Below the pieces are notes generated by a model. That model saw nothing but the letters and a program-made list of their open reading frames with translations. It was not told where the DNA came from and did no database searches. Position numbers and translations under genes: made by a program. 64,000 nt of DNA from an uncultured Alphaproteobacteria bacterium (GTDB lineage Bacteria; Pseudomonadota; Alphaproteobacteria; Geminicoccales; Geminicoccaceae). The stretch covers positions 1 to 64,000 of the forward strand of contig CALKJU010000054.1 of the NCBI GenBank assembly GCA_937995535.1, in the 5' to 3' direction. Shown piece after piece: positions 1-8,152 of this stretch (the stretch's first letter is position 1; each line of letters opens with the position of its first letter).

Positions 1-135
1 CGCGTCGACGTCGGCCAGGATCTCGAGATGCGGTTGCAGCGGCAACGGGAACACCGCCGGCGCCATCCGCCAGGCGAGCGCATGGCTCCGCCCCATGAAA
101 CCAGAGCCGATCAGACCGACATTGAGCCGCTGCAT
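1..135 (-). CDS. Gfo/Idh/MocA family oxidoreductase, N-terminal part (cut by window edge)
   Basis: Only the first 45 codons are inside the window. The ATG at 135 is preceded on the minus strand by a GGGGAGG ribosome binding site. The N-terminus contains GLIGSGFMG followed by RSHA, the dinucleotide-binding turn of the Gfo/Idh/MocA Rossmann fold. Such enzymes are soluble NAD(P)-dependent sugar or inositol dehydrogenases, but the substrate cannot be read from this fragment. It is divergent from the PLP enzyme gene at 333; the 197-bp gap must hold both promoters. The family call is fairly safe, the function open. Confidence 0.75.
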   Translation of the reverse strand, partial: MQRLNVGLIGSGFMGRSHALAWRMAPAVFPLPLQPHLEILADVDA

Positions 136-332
136 CCCCGCCTCCCCGCACCACCGCCGGGCGCGTCCTAGGCGGTGGCGCCGTCTGATGGCAAGGCGAA
201 GCCGTGGCAGTTGCGGGTCTGTTGCGGACACCTCGACGCAGCGCGGTCGGTCCGCAACCGAAACCCACGCTCGCGGAACGACGCGACCGTCGGTAGGACC
301 TCGAGGCCTACCGGCGCGGCAGGAGCTGATCC

Positions 333-1493
333 ATGGACAATGGCGATCTCGATCCGGGCACGATCCTCGCCCATGACGGCCGCCATCCCTACGATGCGGT
401 CGTCCCGCCGATCGTCCAGACCTCGCTCTTCACCTTCGCGAGCTACCAGGAGGCGCTGCGCACCTTCGCCGGCGAGGAGAAGCGCAGCATCTACAGTCGC
501 GTCGGCAATCCGACGGTCGCGGAGTTCGAGTGCCGTGTCGCTGCGCTCGAAGGAGCCGAGACGGCGCGCGGCTTCGCCAGCGGCATGGCGGCGATCAGCG
601 GCGCCGTGCTGGCGAACGTGAGCGCCGGCGAGCGTATCGTCGCCGTCCGCCACCTCTACCCGGACACCTATCGGCTGTTCGAGACGCTGCTGCCGCGATT
701 CGGGATCCGCACCGACTATGTCGACGGCGGCGACCTCGCCGCTGTCGCGGCGGCGCTGCCCGGGGCACGGCTGCTCTACCTCGAGAGCCCGACGAGCTGG
801 GTGTTCGAGACGCAGGACCTCGCCGCCATCGGGGCGCTCGCCCGCCGCCACGACGTGCTGACGATCATCGACAACAGCTGGGCCACGCCGCTCCTCCAGC
901 AGCCGCTGCGGCACGGCATCGATCTGGTCGTCCATACCGCCTCGAAGTACCTCTCCGGGCACAGCGACACGGTGGCGGGCGTCGTCGCCGGCAGCACCGA
1001 GCGGATCGCCCGGCTCGATGCCGGGGTGATTCCCTATCTCGGGGCGAAGCTCTCGCCCTTCGACGCGTGGCTGCTGGTGCGCGGCCTGCGCACGCTCGAG
1101 GTCCGGCTGCGCGCCCACGAGCAGCGGGCACTGGTCGTCGCCCGCTGGCTCGCGGGGCGGCCGGAGGTCATCCGCGTCCGGCATCCTGCCCTCGACGGCA
1201 GGGTCGACGGCCGCCAGCTGCTCGGCTCGAGCGGCCTGTTCTCGTTCGAGCTGCGCGACGGGCTGAGCGTCGAGCGGTTCGTCGACGCGCTCCGCCTGTT
1301 TCGTCTCGGCGTCTCTTGGGGTGGCCACGAGAGCCTCGTCTTCCCGGCGGAGATCACGCTCCGCCAGGCCGGTGGGCCGAACTCGGCACGCGCCTTCGGC
1401 GTCAGCCCCCGCACGATCCGGCTCCATGTCGGGCTCGAGACGGTCGCTGACCTGCTCGCCGATCTGCAGCGGGCGATGGCGGCCTCGGCCTAG
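333..1493 (+). CDS. Cys/Met metabolism PLP-dependent lyase/synthase (cystathionine beta-lyase or gamma-synthase type)
   Basis: A 386-residue protein of the usual length for the trans-sulfuration family of fold-type I PLP enzymes. The N-terminal YSRVGNPT motif and the ASGMAAIS phosphate-binding stretch are present. The Schiff-base lysine is K205 in HTASKYLSGHSD, and DNSWATP supplies the ring-binding aspartate. Members cleave or form C-S bonds of cystathionine, homocysteine or methionine in the cytoplasm. SWATP is common in cystathionine beta-lyases, so MetC-like activity is the best guess; gamma-synthase or O-acylhomoserine sulfhydrylase cannot be excluded. No pathway partner lies next to it. 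Confidence 0.88.
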   Translation: MDNGDLDPGTILAHDGRHPYDAVVPPIVQTSLFTFASYQEALRTFAGEEKRSIYSRVGNPTVAEFECRVAALEGAETARGFASGMAAISGAVLANVSAGERIVAVRHLYPDTYRLFETLLPRFGIRTDYVDGGDLAAVAAALPGARLLYLESPTSWVFETQDLAAIGALARRHDVLTIIDNSWATPLLQQPLRHGIDLVVHTASKYLSGHSDTVAGVVAGSTERIARLDAGVIPYLGAKLSPFDAWLLVRGLRTLEVRLRAHEQRALVVARWLAGRPEVIRVRHPALDGRVDGRQLLGSSGLFSFELRDGLSVERFVDALRLFRLGVSWGGHESLVFPAEITLRQAGGPNSARAFGVSPRTIRLHVGLETVADLLADLQRAMAASA

Positions 1494-1501
1494 CTGTGGC
1501 T

Positions 1502-1529
1502 TCCGGGCGCCTCGTGCAGACCGCCCGGA
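1502..1529 (+). terminator. terminator-like hairpin after the PLP enzyme gene
   Basis: A perfect 8-bp stem (TCCGGGCG at 1502-1509 with CGCCCGGA at 1522-1529) and a 12-nt loop begin 8 bases after the stop codon. There is no run of T after it, so it may only stabilise the 3' end or need Rho. Confidence 0.4.
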
Positions 1530-1680
1530 GACGTAGCGTGCGCGACTATCGCTCATCACCCGCTCGACGCGGACGCCGCGCTCGTCGGGCGGCACCTCGA
1601 CCCCCGGCTCGGGCCTTGCCGGCCTGAGGGCAGGCTCGGATGCGGTGGCCGCTTCGCCTTTCGACTAGTGCCGCACCGTC

Positions 1681-1703
1681 GATCACCCGATACTCGGATG
1701 ATC
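1681..1703. promoter_or_regulatory. imperfect dyad upstream of the PPC/SH3 pseudogene
   Basis: GATCACCCGA (1681-1690) and TCGGATGATC (1694-1703) form a 10-bp inverted repeat with one mismatch and a 3-base spacer, 58 bases before the start codon at 1761. It may be an operator or a small hairpin in the leader. No known regulator is recognised. Confidence 0.25.
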
Positions 1704-1760
1704 GAAGGGCGCCCGCCACGCGGGGGGAGGGGGGCACGACATCAGTTCAAGGAGACCCGC

Positions 1761-2093
1761 ATGCGCATCGCAAGAGCCTTGCCGCCGCTTGTGGCCGGTT
1801 GAACCATGGCCTTGGCCTTCGCCGCCGCCAGCGCGGCACAGGCGACCCGGACGGAGACCGTGGCCGCCGCGGCCGCCGCAGCGGGCACGATTCTCAAGGG
1901 CGAACTGAAGGGTGACGACAGTATCGAGTATGTTGTCGTCGCGGAGGCCGGTCAGCGTTTGTCGATCGATCTGTCGTCTTCGAATGCGAGCCTCTATTTC
2001 AACGTCCTGCCGCAGGGCTCGGAGGAGGCGCTGTTCATCGGCTCCACCTCGGGCAACGTCGCGGATATTCCGCTGCCGGCCGCAGGGACCTAC
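1761..2093 (+). pseudogene. secreted PPC-like/SH3 protein, 5' part (premature TGA and IS insertion)
   Basis: This is the front of a broken gene. AAGGAG at 1749-1754 precedes ATG 1761. The first 13 codons run into a TGA at 1800-1802, after which the same frame continues with a hydrophobic, alanine-rich signal-peptide core ending in a likely AQA cleavage site. Without the TGA this would be a normal signal peptide, so the stop looks like a point mutation. The mature part resembles a bacterial pre-peptidase C-terminal (PPC) beta-domain up to PAAGTY, where the IS630 element begins. Translation from the internal ATG 1806 would lack the positively charged n-region. The 3' half lies at 3218-3874. Confidence 0.75.
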
Positions 2094-3160
2094 TGCACTG
2101 ACGCATTCAATTGATCCAGCTTGGCGACGATGTTGGCCGGTGTCGCGGTCCAGGTGAAGGGCCTGGGGTCGGCGTTGTGCTCCGTGAGGTAGCGGTTGAT
2201 CGCCGCCTGGAGGTCGACCAGCGAGCGGAACACGCCGCGGCGCAGCCGGCGGCGGGTCATGGCCGAGAAGAAGGTCTCGACGGCGTTGAGCCACGATCCG
2301 GATGTGGGGGTGTAGTGGAAGACCCAGCGCGGATGGCGGGCGAGCCAGGCGCGGACCTTCTCGTGCTTGTGGGTGGCATAGTTGTCGAGGACGGCGTGGA
2401 CGATCCTGCCGGCCGGCACCGCCGCCTCGACGGTGTTGAGGAAACGCAGGAACTCCTGGTGGCGATGGCGCTGCATGCAGCGGCCGATCACGGTGCCGTC
2501 GAACACGTTCAACGCCGCGAACAGGGTGGTCGTCCCGTGACGGATGTAGTCGTGCGTCATGGTGCCGGCCTTGCCCGGCTTGATCGGCAGCCCTGGCTGC
2601 GTGCGGTCCAAGGCCTGGATCTGGCTTTTCTCGTCGACCGACAGCACGACCGCGTGCCGCGGCGGGGCGATGTAGAGCCCAACGATGTCCTCGAGCTTGG
2701 CCAGGAACTCGGGATCGCGCGAGCGCTTGAAGGTGCGCAGCCGGTGCGGCTGGAGCTCGTGCCCCACCCAGATGCGTTGCACCGTGCGCAAGGAAAGGCC
2801 GCTGGCCTCGGCCATCGCCCGGCCGGTCCAGTGCGTGGCCTCGCCCGGTGGCTCGCTGCAGGTCAGCGCCACCACCCGCCGCACCACCGCCTCGGGCGTC
2901 GGCGCCTTGCCGGGCTTCCTGGTCTTGTCGCGCAACAGGCCGTCGACGCCGGCCTCGGCAAAACGCTGCTGCCAGCGCCACACCGCCGGCCGGCTGATGC
3001 CGGCCCGCCGCGCGACCTCGGCGACGTCGAGCCGCGCGGCCGAGTGCAGGATGATCCGCGCCCGTGCCACGTGCTTCTGCGGGCGGTTGCGATCGGCAAC
3101 GATCGCCGCCAATCGCTGGCGATCCTCGGCCGAGACCAGGGGACATACCGTGCGTGCCAT
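2090..3160 (-). CDS. IS630-family transposase (DDE)
   Basis: A 356-residue transposase with an N-terminal helix-turn-helix region (about residues 30-75, with a RRAGISRPAVWRW recognition helix) and a C-terminal DDE domain. The catalytic triad is visible: D176 in SVDEKSQ, D259 in LDNYATHK and E295 in SWLNAVETFF, a DD35E spacing normal for the family. No frameshift is needed, so the enzyme is probably active. The TAG stop at 2090-2092 lies in the target-site flank, not in the element: the final codons read through the left inverted repeat and the stop is provided by the duplicated target. Confidence 0.93.
   Translation of the reverse strand: MARTVCPLVSAEDRQRLAAIVADRNRPQKHVARARIILHSAARLDVAEVARRAGISRPAVWRWQQRFAEAGVDGLLRDKTRKPGKAPTPEAVVRRVVALTCSEPPGEATHWTGRAMAEASGLSLRTVQRIWVGHELQPHRLRTFKRSRDPEFLAKLEDIVGLYIAPPRHAVVLSVDEKSQIQALDRTQPGLPIKPGKAGTMTHDYIRHGTTTLFAALNVFDGTVIGRCMQRHRHQEFLRFLNTVEAAVPAGRIVHAVLDNYATHKHEKVRAWLARHPRWVFHYTPTSGSWLNAVETFFSAMTRRRLRRGVFRSLVDLQAAINRYLTEHNADPRPFTWTATPANIVAKLDQLNASVQ
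2094..2106 (+). repeat. IS630 left terminal inverted repeat
   Basis: The 13 bases TGCACTGACGCAT match the right end (3204-3216) perfectly in inverted orientation. The adjacent outer bases differ (C here, and G when the right end is read inward). The last codons of the transposase gene are written through this repeat. Confidence 0.9.
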
Positions 3161-3203
3161 GCCGACGGCATAGCACGATCACGTGCCGTCGAGAATCTTT
3201 CGT

Positions 3204-3216
3204 ATGCGTCAGTGCA
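3204..3216 (-). repeat. IS630 right terminal inverted repeat
   Basis: Inverted copy of the left terminal repeat, 43 bases upstream of the transposase start codon. It is immediately followed by CTAC, the second copy of the target sequence. Confidence 0.9.
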
Positions 3217-3217
3217 C

Positions 3218-3874
3218 TACGTTGTCCGGGTCTATCTCATGCGCAATGCCGCGCCGCGGGATGAGACAGCAGAGTACTCACTCGGCATCGGCCTTGGCGG
3301 TATCGATTTCGCCGACGGGCTGGCTGGCGGACCGGATTGGTGGGCGGTCGCGGGCATTCGTGATGGTGGGCTGAATATCCGGTCCGGCCCCGACACCCGC
3401 TACGATGTCGTCGGCAAGGCGCAGAACGGCGAACTGATGCAGAACCGCGGCTGCCGGATGACCGGCCCCACGCGCTGGTGCAACATCCGCGTGGACGGCT
3501 CGGGCGTTCAGGGCTGGGTCGCCGGGAAGTACCTCATCGAAGCCGCCGCACCGGCCATGCCGGAGATGCCCGAGGGCGGCCCGGTGGGCAACGGCAAGCC
3601 CTTCGACGCGACCGGCTCCGTCAACTGCGCGACAGCGGCCGGCGCGGCGATGCGGACCTGCCCCTTCGGCGTGGTGCGCGACGGACCCGGCAATGCCGGA
3701 GTCTGGATCGCGCTCGGCGATGGCGAGGAGCGCCAGATCCTGTTCGAAGGCGGCGCGCCGGTCGCCACGAATGTGGACGCCGCGCTGAGCTTCGAGCAAT
3801 CGGGTGACCAGTTTTCGATCAGCGTCGGGGATGAGCGTTACGAGTTTCCGCTGGCGCTTGTGAACGGCGGCTGA
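3218..3874 (+). pseudogene. secreted PPC-like/SH3 protein, 3' part (downstream of IS)
   Basis: This continues the gene broken at 2093. It opens with YVVRVYLMRNAA, the last strands of the PPC-like domain. A bacterial SH3 domain follows, with WWAVAG, LNIRSGPDTRYDVVG and GWVAGKYL. A cysteine-containing C-terminal domain of unknown function ends at TGA 3872. The restored protein would be 328 residues (111 codons before and 218 after the junction, including the terminal stop). SH3 and PPC domains suggest a cell-envelope binding role. No start codon or promoter of its own is evident, so it is probably not expressed. Confidence 0.75.
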
Positions 3875-3886
3875 ACCCGGCTCGAC

Positions 3887-4249
3887 ATGGCGCGGGGTGT
3901 GCGCATGATGATCGGCGCTGTGGTGTTCGGCACTGCCGCCGGTTTGTCCATTGCGCAGCCCGTTTCGCCCCCGACCGAGCAAATTTCGGCCGATTGCGGG
4001 GCGGCCATCTATGCGACCGATCAGCTCGTCTGCTCCGACGCCACATTGCGCGCTCTCGATGCCGAGATGCTGCGGCTCTGGACCCGCGCCGGGGCCGAGC
4101 GGCATCTCGATGGAGCTGCCCGGTCGGCACAACTGCACTGGTTCCGGAGCCGCAGTCTTTGCGCCTTCGAGCCGGACCACCGTTCCTGTGCGATTGCCGC
4201 CTACCGCTCGCGCATTGTCGTGTTGCGCGCCATGCTCGGTGAGCCATGA
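3887..4249 (+). CDS. small secreted LprI-like (DUF1311-type) protein
   Basis: A 120-residue protein with a short N-terminal signal peptide (MMIGAVVFGTAAG core). The mature part has four cysteines, in CGAAIY, LVCSD, LCAFE and SCAIA, and the W/R-rich helical pattern LRALDAEMLRLW of LprI/lysozyme-inhibitor-like proteins. The family acts in the periplasm and its biochemical role is poorly defined. It begins 12 bases after the disrupted PPC/SH3 gene and was probably its operon partner, so the IS insertion may also remove its promoter. An in-frame ATG at 3905 is an alternative start. Confidence 0.6.
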   Translation: MARGVRMMIGAVVFGTAAGLSIAQPVSPPTEQISADCGAAIYATDQLVCSDATLRALDAEMLRLWTRAGAERHLDGAARSAQLHWFRSRSLCAFEPDHRSCAIAAYRSRIVVLRAMLGEP

Positions 4250-4447
4250 CGCGCGCTCCCACCGACGTGGGGTGCGCCCGTCGACGTGGACGGATCGAGC
4301 GAATTGCTTTGCTCGCGCGTGCTGGGCTTCCGAGGGTTGGAAGCCATGACGAAGCACCGATCGCGGCCGCGCCACGCCCTCGGCGCGGTGCCGCGCCAGC
4401 CATCTGCTGACCGTGCCGGCTGATCCGAGGCTCGCCTCCAGGCAGAC

Positions 4448-4473
4448 GGCCGGGTGGCACCGCCCACCCGGCC
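4448..4473 (-). terminator. strong hairpin downstream of the membrane hydrolase gene
   Basis: A perfect 10-bp stem (GGCCGGGTGG at 4448-4457, CCACCCGGCC at 4464-4473) with a 6-nt loop lies 40 bases beyond the stop codon of the minus-strand gene and 200 bases beyond the plus-strand LprI-like gene. It could serve both convergent transcripts. No T-run is present. I see no gene in the surrounding 4250-4512. Confidence 0.45.
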
Positions 4474-4512
4474 GAGGTCAACTCGTGTGAGCGGCCCGCT
4501 CGGAACGCACAG

Positions 4513-5985
4513 CTAGCCGCCGCTGGCCGCGATCCAGGTGTCGATCCGCTCGGCGAGATAGGGAAAGAACGGGTTCGACTGCATCCGCAGCAGCGAGGCC
4601 GGGTCGATCGCCAGCGCGCGCCGCTCGCCACGCAACGCCATGGCGCCGAGATTGACGCCCAGCTCGTCGGCCGGGTCGGGGGTGAGGCCGTAGAGCCCGT
4701 CGTCGAGCGGGAAGGGCAGGGCCACATGCGAGAGGGAGAACACCTCGGGCGGCCAGGACAGGCCCAGCGCCCGGACCGTCGGCTCCGCGGCGCTGGCGGC
4801 GAGATCCTCCGCGAGGGCACCTCGGTCCTGCGCGACGCCGGCGACGAGCGTCGTGCGGAAGGCGCGCGGTGGCGCCGGCAGCACGCGGGCCAGGGCATCG
4901 TCGGCATTCGCGCGCAGCAGTGGGCCGAACTTGAGGCTGCGATTCAGGTCGAACAGGACGAGCTCGCTGCCGTTGGCCGGAAGCAGCGCGTAGAATTGGG
5001 AGATCACCGCCGGCGTGCTGACCGTGTCGTCGACGACCGACTGGAAGGTCAGCACCGGGCCCAGCCCGGCGAGCCGTCCCTCGCCTGCGGCCTGCTCGAT
5101 CCGCGTCTGCAGCGAGTGGGTCAACAGGTAGGATTGGCGCGCGCCGTTGACCGGGAAGGAGTTGTACTTGAACGGATTGAACTCGGGCTCGAGCGCGAGC
5201 CACGCGGCCTTGGCGAAGGCCGGGAACACGGCGGGCAGGGCGGCGAGCCCGGCGAAGCGGGCGAACGCCGTGACCCCGATCATCGGCGAGATCAGGACCA
5301 GCCGGTCAGGGCGCCCGAGTGAGGGGTCGCGGAGCGCTTCGAGCGCATGGTCGACAGCGAGCGCGCCGCCGTTGGAGTAGCCGACGAGGTGCAGCGGGCG
5401 CGGCTCCGGGACGCGGCGGCGGGCCTCGCGGACGGCGAGGCGCGTCGCCGCGGCCCAGTCCTCCCACTTCACCTTGGTGAGACCGGCCGGCACCGTGCCG
5501 TGGCCCGGCAGCCGGGGCACCACCGCGAGCCAGCCGCGCGCACGGTAGAGTTCGGCGATATGCCGCTGGCTGAAGGGCGCGTCGGTCAGGCCGTGGAGGA
5601 GGACGGCGGCGCCCAGCGGGGGACCGTCCGGCTCGAGCACGAAGGACCGGTTCCAGTCGCGCGCGAGCCGTGGTGGATGGAGCGGGCTTCCCGCGTAGTA
5701 GCGATTGATCGCGACGCGCGCCTCCGGGTCGAGTTGGTCCGTCACCTCGCGCGCCACCGCCGCGAAGACCTCGTCCTCGTGGGCCAGGTAGCGCGGCCAG
5801 TCGGCGTTGCGGAGCTGCGCCGCGTCAAGCTCCTCCGGCACGAAGGTGTGCCAGCGCTCGAGGGGCGGACCACGCTGCGAGTCGAACGCTCGGATGACCA
5901 GAATGGTGAGTAGCGCGATGCCGACCAAGGTGGCCCCGCGTCGCGCCCAGCGCATCAGGCCGCGCAATCCCATGGGCAGCTGCAC
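4513..5985 (-). CDS. membrane-anchored alpha/beta hydrolase
   Basis: 490 residues. One transmembrane segment (GATLVGIALLTILVIRAF, about residues 17-35) anchors the protein. The globular part is an alpha/beta hydrolase: HGLTDAP carries the oxyanion hole, PGHG follows, and GYSNGG is the nucleophile elbow with serine. FQSVVDDTVS supplies a plausible acid, and LSHVALP a plausible catalytic histidine. It resembles carboxylesterase/monoacylglycerol-lipase-like envelope enzymes, substrate unknown. It is monocistronic and divergent from the FAH-type gene at 6096. The 150-residue N-terminal extension before the hydrolase core is longer than in soluble relatives. Confidence 0.75.
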   Translation of the reverse strand: MQLPMGLRGLMRWARRGATLVGIALLTILVIRAFDSQRGPPLERWHTFVPEELDAAQLRNADWPRYLAHEDEVFAAVAREVTDQLDPEARVAINRYYAGSPLHPPRLARDWNRSFVLEPDGPPLGAAVLLHGLTDAPFSQRHIAELYRARGWLAVVPRLPGHGTVPAGLTKVKWEDWAAATRLAVREARRRVPEPRPLHLVGYSNGGALAVDHALEALRDPSLGRPDRLVLISPMIGVTAFARFAGLAALPAVFPAFAKAAWLALEPEFNPFKYNSFPVNGARQSYLLTHSLQTRIEQAAGEGRLAGLGPVLTFQSVVDDTVSTPAVISQFYALLPANGSELVLFDLNRSLKFGPLLRANADDALARVLPAPPRAFRTTLVAGVAQDRGALAEDLAASAAEPTVRALGLSWPPEVFSLSHVALPFPLDDGLYGLTPDPADELGVNLGAMALRGERRALAIDPASLLRMQSNPFFPYLAERIDTWIAASGG

Positions 5986-6095
5986 TCATCCGAGATGTTG
6001 CGGCGGCGCCCTGCGGCGCCGGCGGCGTCCGATCCTTCACTCGGCCGTCGCACCGGCGGCTGTCAACCAGCGGCGGAGGGCTCTAGGATCGACGC

Positions 6096-6887
6096 ATGGC
6101 CGACGCCGATCGCTTCGAAGCCGCCGCCGACCTGCTCTGGCGCTGCTGGACGGAGGGGCGGCGCATCGACGCGTTGCCTGACGAGCTTCGCCCGGCAAGC
6201 CGCCAGGAGGGCTACGCCATCCAGGCCTTCGTCGAGCGGCGCAGCGCGATGCCGCTGTTCGGCTGGAAGATCGCGGCGACCAGCGCCGCGGGGCAGGCGC
6301 ATATCGGCGTCGATGGCCCGCTCGCCGGCCGGCTGCTCGCCGAGCGCGTCGTGGCGGACGGCGGCCAACTGAGCCTGTCGGGCAACCATATGCGGGTGGC
6401 CGAGCCCGAGTTCGCGTTCCGCATCGGCCGCACGCTGCCGCCGCGCGGCACGCCTTGGCCCGTCGAAGAGGTCGTGGCGGCGGTCGCCGACCTTCATCCC
6501 GCGATCGAGATCCCCGATTCGCGCTACCTCGACGTCGCCACCGCCGGGGCGGCACAGCTCATCGCCGACAACGCCTGCGCCCATCACTTCGTCCTCGGGG
6601 CGGCGGCACCGGCGTCCTGGCGAGACCTGGATCTGTCTGCCTATCCGGTCCGCGCCCGGGCTGGGGACGGCCCGTGGCGCTCCGGCAGTGGCGGCAACGT
6701 GCTGGGCGACCCGCGGCTCGCGCTGACTTGGCTCGTCAACGAGTTGTCGGGGCTCGGCATCCCGCTGCAGGCTGGGCAGATCGTCACCAGCGGTACCTGC
6801 ATGGCTCCTCTCGCCATCGCTCCCGATGACCTGGTCAGCGCCGATTTCGGGCAGCTCGGCAGCGTGACGCTACGCCTCGCCGCCTGA
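6096..6887 (+). CDS. FAH-superfamily hydratase (2-keto-4-pentenoate hydratase type)
   Basis: 263 residues, the length of MhpD-type 2-oxopent-4-enoate hydratases. Family features visible are FGWKIAATS near residue 50, the acidic pair region AEPEFAF (about 105-111), HPAIEIPDSRY and the C-terminal GTCMAPLAI stretch. These enzymes bind a divalent metal and hydrate or decarboxylate 2-oxo-alkenoic acids in aromatic or sugar-acid breakdown. It precedes an SDR dehydrogenase and a sugar-type ABC importer on the same strand, so a role in sugar-acid catabolism is possible; this is inference from context. Confidence 0.8.
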   Translation: MADADRFEAAADLLWRCWTEGRRIDALPDELRPASRQEGYAIQAFVERRSAMPLFGWKIAATSAAGQAHIGVDGPLAGRLLAERVVADGGQLSLSGNHMRVAEPEFAFRIGRTLPPRGTPWPVEEVVAAVADLHPAIEIPDSRYLDVATAGAAQLIADNACAHHFVLGAAAPASWRDLDLSAYPVRARAGDGPWRSGSGGNVLGDPRLALTWLVNELSGLGIPLQAGQIVTSGTCMAPLAIAPDDLVSADFGQLGSVTLRLAA

Positions 6888-7186
6888 GCCTGCCTGGCGC
6901 CGGCCTTCCTTGTGGTCCTCTGGACCTCTCGTTCCCGCGGCGCCGGCAGGATCGATCGCGCCGCCATCGTCCCGTCCCTGGGCGCGATCACGCTCCGTCG
7001 CCGGCTGCTCCGCCGCGGTCATGGTGTCGAGCCAGTATCTGCTCGCGCCGCCGCCGACGGCGTCGTTCGCCCGGCCGCTGTTCGGCGAGATGGTGGCGCC
7101 GCTGGCCCCTCCTGGCATGGCGCTGAGCGGGCCGGGGATCCCATAACCTAGCGCCGGCCTGCGTGAACTTCTGGGAGGATACGACG
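6888..7186. other. 299-bp gap without a recognisable gene
   Basis: Open frames exist on both strands, but none has family-like residue patterns or a good ribosome binding site. I see no tRNA, strong hairpin or repeat here. It may contain the promoter of the SDR/ABC-transporter genes. Confidence 0.4.
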
Positions 7187-8080
7187 ATGCCCCACCATCC
7201 GGCGCTTAAGCCCGGCCGTGTCGCGGTCGTCACCGGTGCCGCGCTCGGCATCGGCCGGGCCAGCGCGCTCGCGCTCGCCCGCCTCGGGATGCGGCTCGTC
7301 CTGGCCGACCGCGACGAGGTCTGGTTGGCGAAGGTGCGCGACGAGGTCGCGGCGGTGTCGCAGGGCGGGGCCGCGTCCGTCCGGGCCGTGACGGTCGACG
7401 TCGCCGATCGCGCCGCGGTCGAGCGGCTGCGCGACGTCGCGCTCGGCGAGTTCGGCGAGGTGGCGCTGTTGATGAACAACGCCGCCGCCCGCGGCGGGGG
7501 TGGACCGTTGGAGAACGCGGACGGCTGGCGGCGGCTGATCGAGGTGAACCTGATGGGCGTGCTGCACGGTGTGCAGGTCTTCGCGCCGCCGATGATCGCC
7601 CAGGGCGCCCCCGGCGCGATCGTCAACACCGGGAGCAAGCAGGGCATCACCACGCCACCGGGGGACACCGCCTACAACGTGTCGAAGGCCGGCGTGAAGG
7701 TGCTGACCGAGGGGCTGGCCCACGTCCTGCGCAACACACCGGGCTGCCAGGTCACGGCGCATCTGCTGATCCCTGGCCACACCTTCGTCGGCGTGGCGGC
7801 CGCGACCGGTGCGGCGAAGCCGCCGGGTGCCTGGCGCGCCGATCAGGTGGTCAGCTTCATGCTGGAGCGGCTGGCGGCTGGCGACTTCTACATCCTCTGC
7901 CCGGACAACGACGTGGACCGCGGGCTCGACTGCCGGCGCATGCAGTGGGCGATCGACGACATCATCGAGAACCGTCCGGCCCTGTCGCGCTGGCATCCGG
8001 ACTACGCGGAGGCGTTCGCGGCATTCGTCGCGGAGGGCCGGTCGGACGATCCGCCTCCCGCTGGACGCGGACCACGTTGA
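7187..8080 (+). CDS. SDR-family NAD(P)-dependent oxidoreductase
   Basis: 297 residues from ATG 7187, chosen because GGAGG (7174-7178) sits correctly before it; an in-frame GTG at 7163 lacks such a site. A classical short-chain dehydrogenase: cofactor loop VVTGAALGIGRA, NNAA motif, and catalytic S-Y-K with NTGSKQG and Y163-NVSK167. The C-terminal extension contains YILCPDNDVDRG. Such enzymes interconvert alcohols and ketones in the cytoplasm. It lies between the FAH-type hydratase and a sugar ABC importer and probably works on an imported sugar derivative; the substrate is not determinable. Confidence 0.85.
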   Translation: MPHHPALKPGRVAVVTGAALGIGRASALALARLGMRLVLADRDEVWLAKVRDEVAAVSQGGAASVRAVTVDVADRAAVERLRDVALGEFGEVALLMNNAAARGGGGPLENADGWRRLIEVNLMGVLHGVQVFAPPMIAQGAPGAIVNTGSKQGITTPPGDTAYNVSKAGVKVLTEGLAHVLRNTPGCQVTAHLLIPGHTFVGVAAATGAAKPPGAWRADQVVSFMLERLAAGDFYILCPDNDVDRGLDCRRMQWAIDDIIENRPALSRWHPDYAEAFAAFVAEGRSDDPPPAGRGPR

Positions 8081-8152
8081 CGCCGCCCTGGGCGCGCGCT
8101 TGAAGGGCGCCGCGGTCGGCCGCCGCCGGCCCGCGGCAGGGAGGATGTCCGG

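Larger units (their letters stand above)
2093..3217 (-). mobile_element. IS630-family insertion sequence, apparently complete
   Basis: The element is about 1.12 kb, bounded by 13-bp perfect inverted repeats TGCACTGACGCAT (2094-2106 and, inverted, 3204-3216). The flanks are CTAC on both sides (2090-2093 and 3217-3220), containing the TA dinucleotide that this family duplicates; the sequence alone cannot tell a TA from a CTAC duplication. It carries one intact transposase gene on the minus strand. Joining the two flanks through a single CTAC restores the reading frame of the interrupted gene exactly, so this is a clean insertion with no deletion. Confidence 0.93.

Noticed and set aside
2111-3874. 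587-codon plus-strand frame running through the IS element into the SH3 region
   Set aside because: The first two thirds are antisense to the transposase; only the part after 3218 is the tail of the disrupted gene.
4201-4467. Possible transposase remnant on the minus strand after the LprI-like gene
   Set aside because: A stretch reads DRCFVMASNPRKPST, but no DDE or terminal-repeat features accompany it and other frames look equally random.
6870-7151. Small genes in the gap before the SDR gene
   Set aside because: Open frames on both strands lack ribosome sites and family-like patterns.
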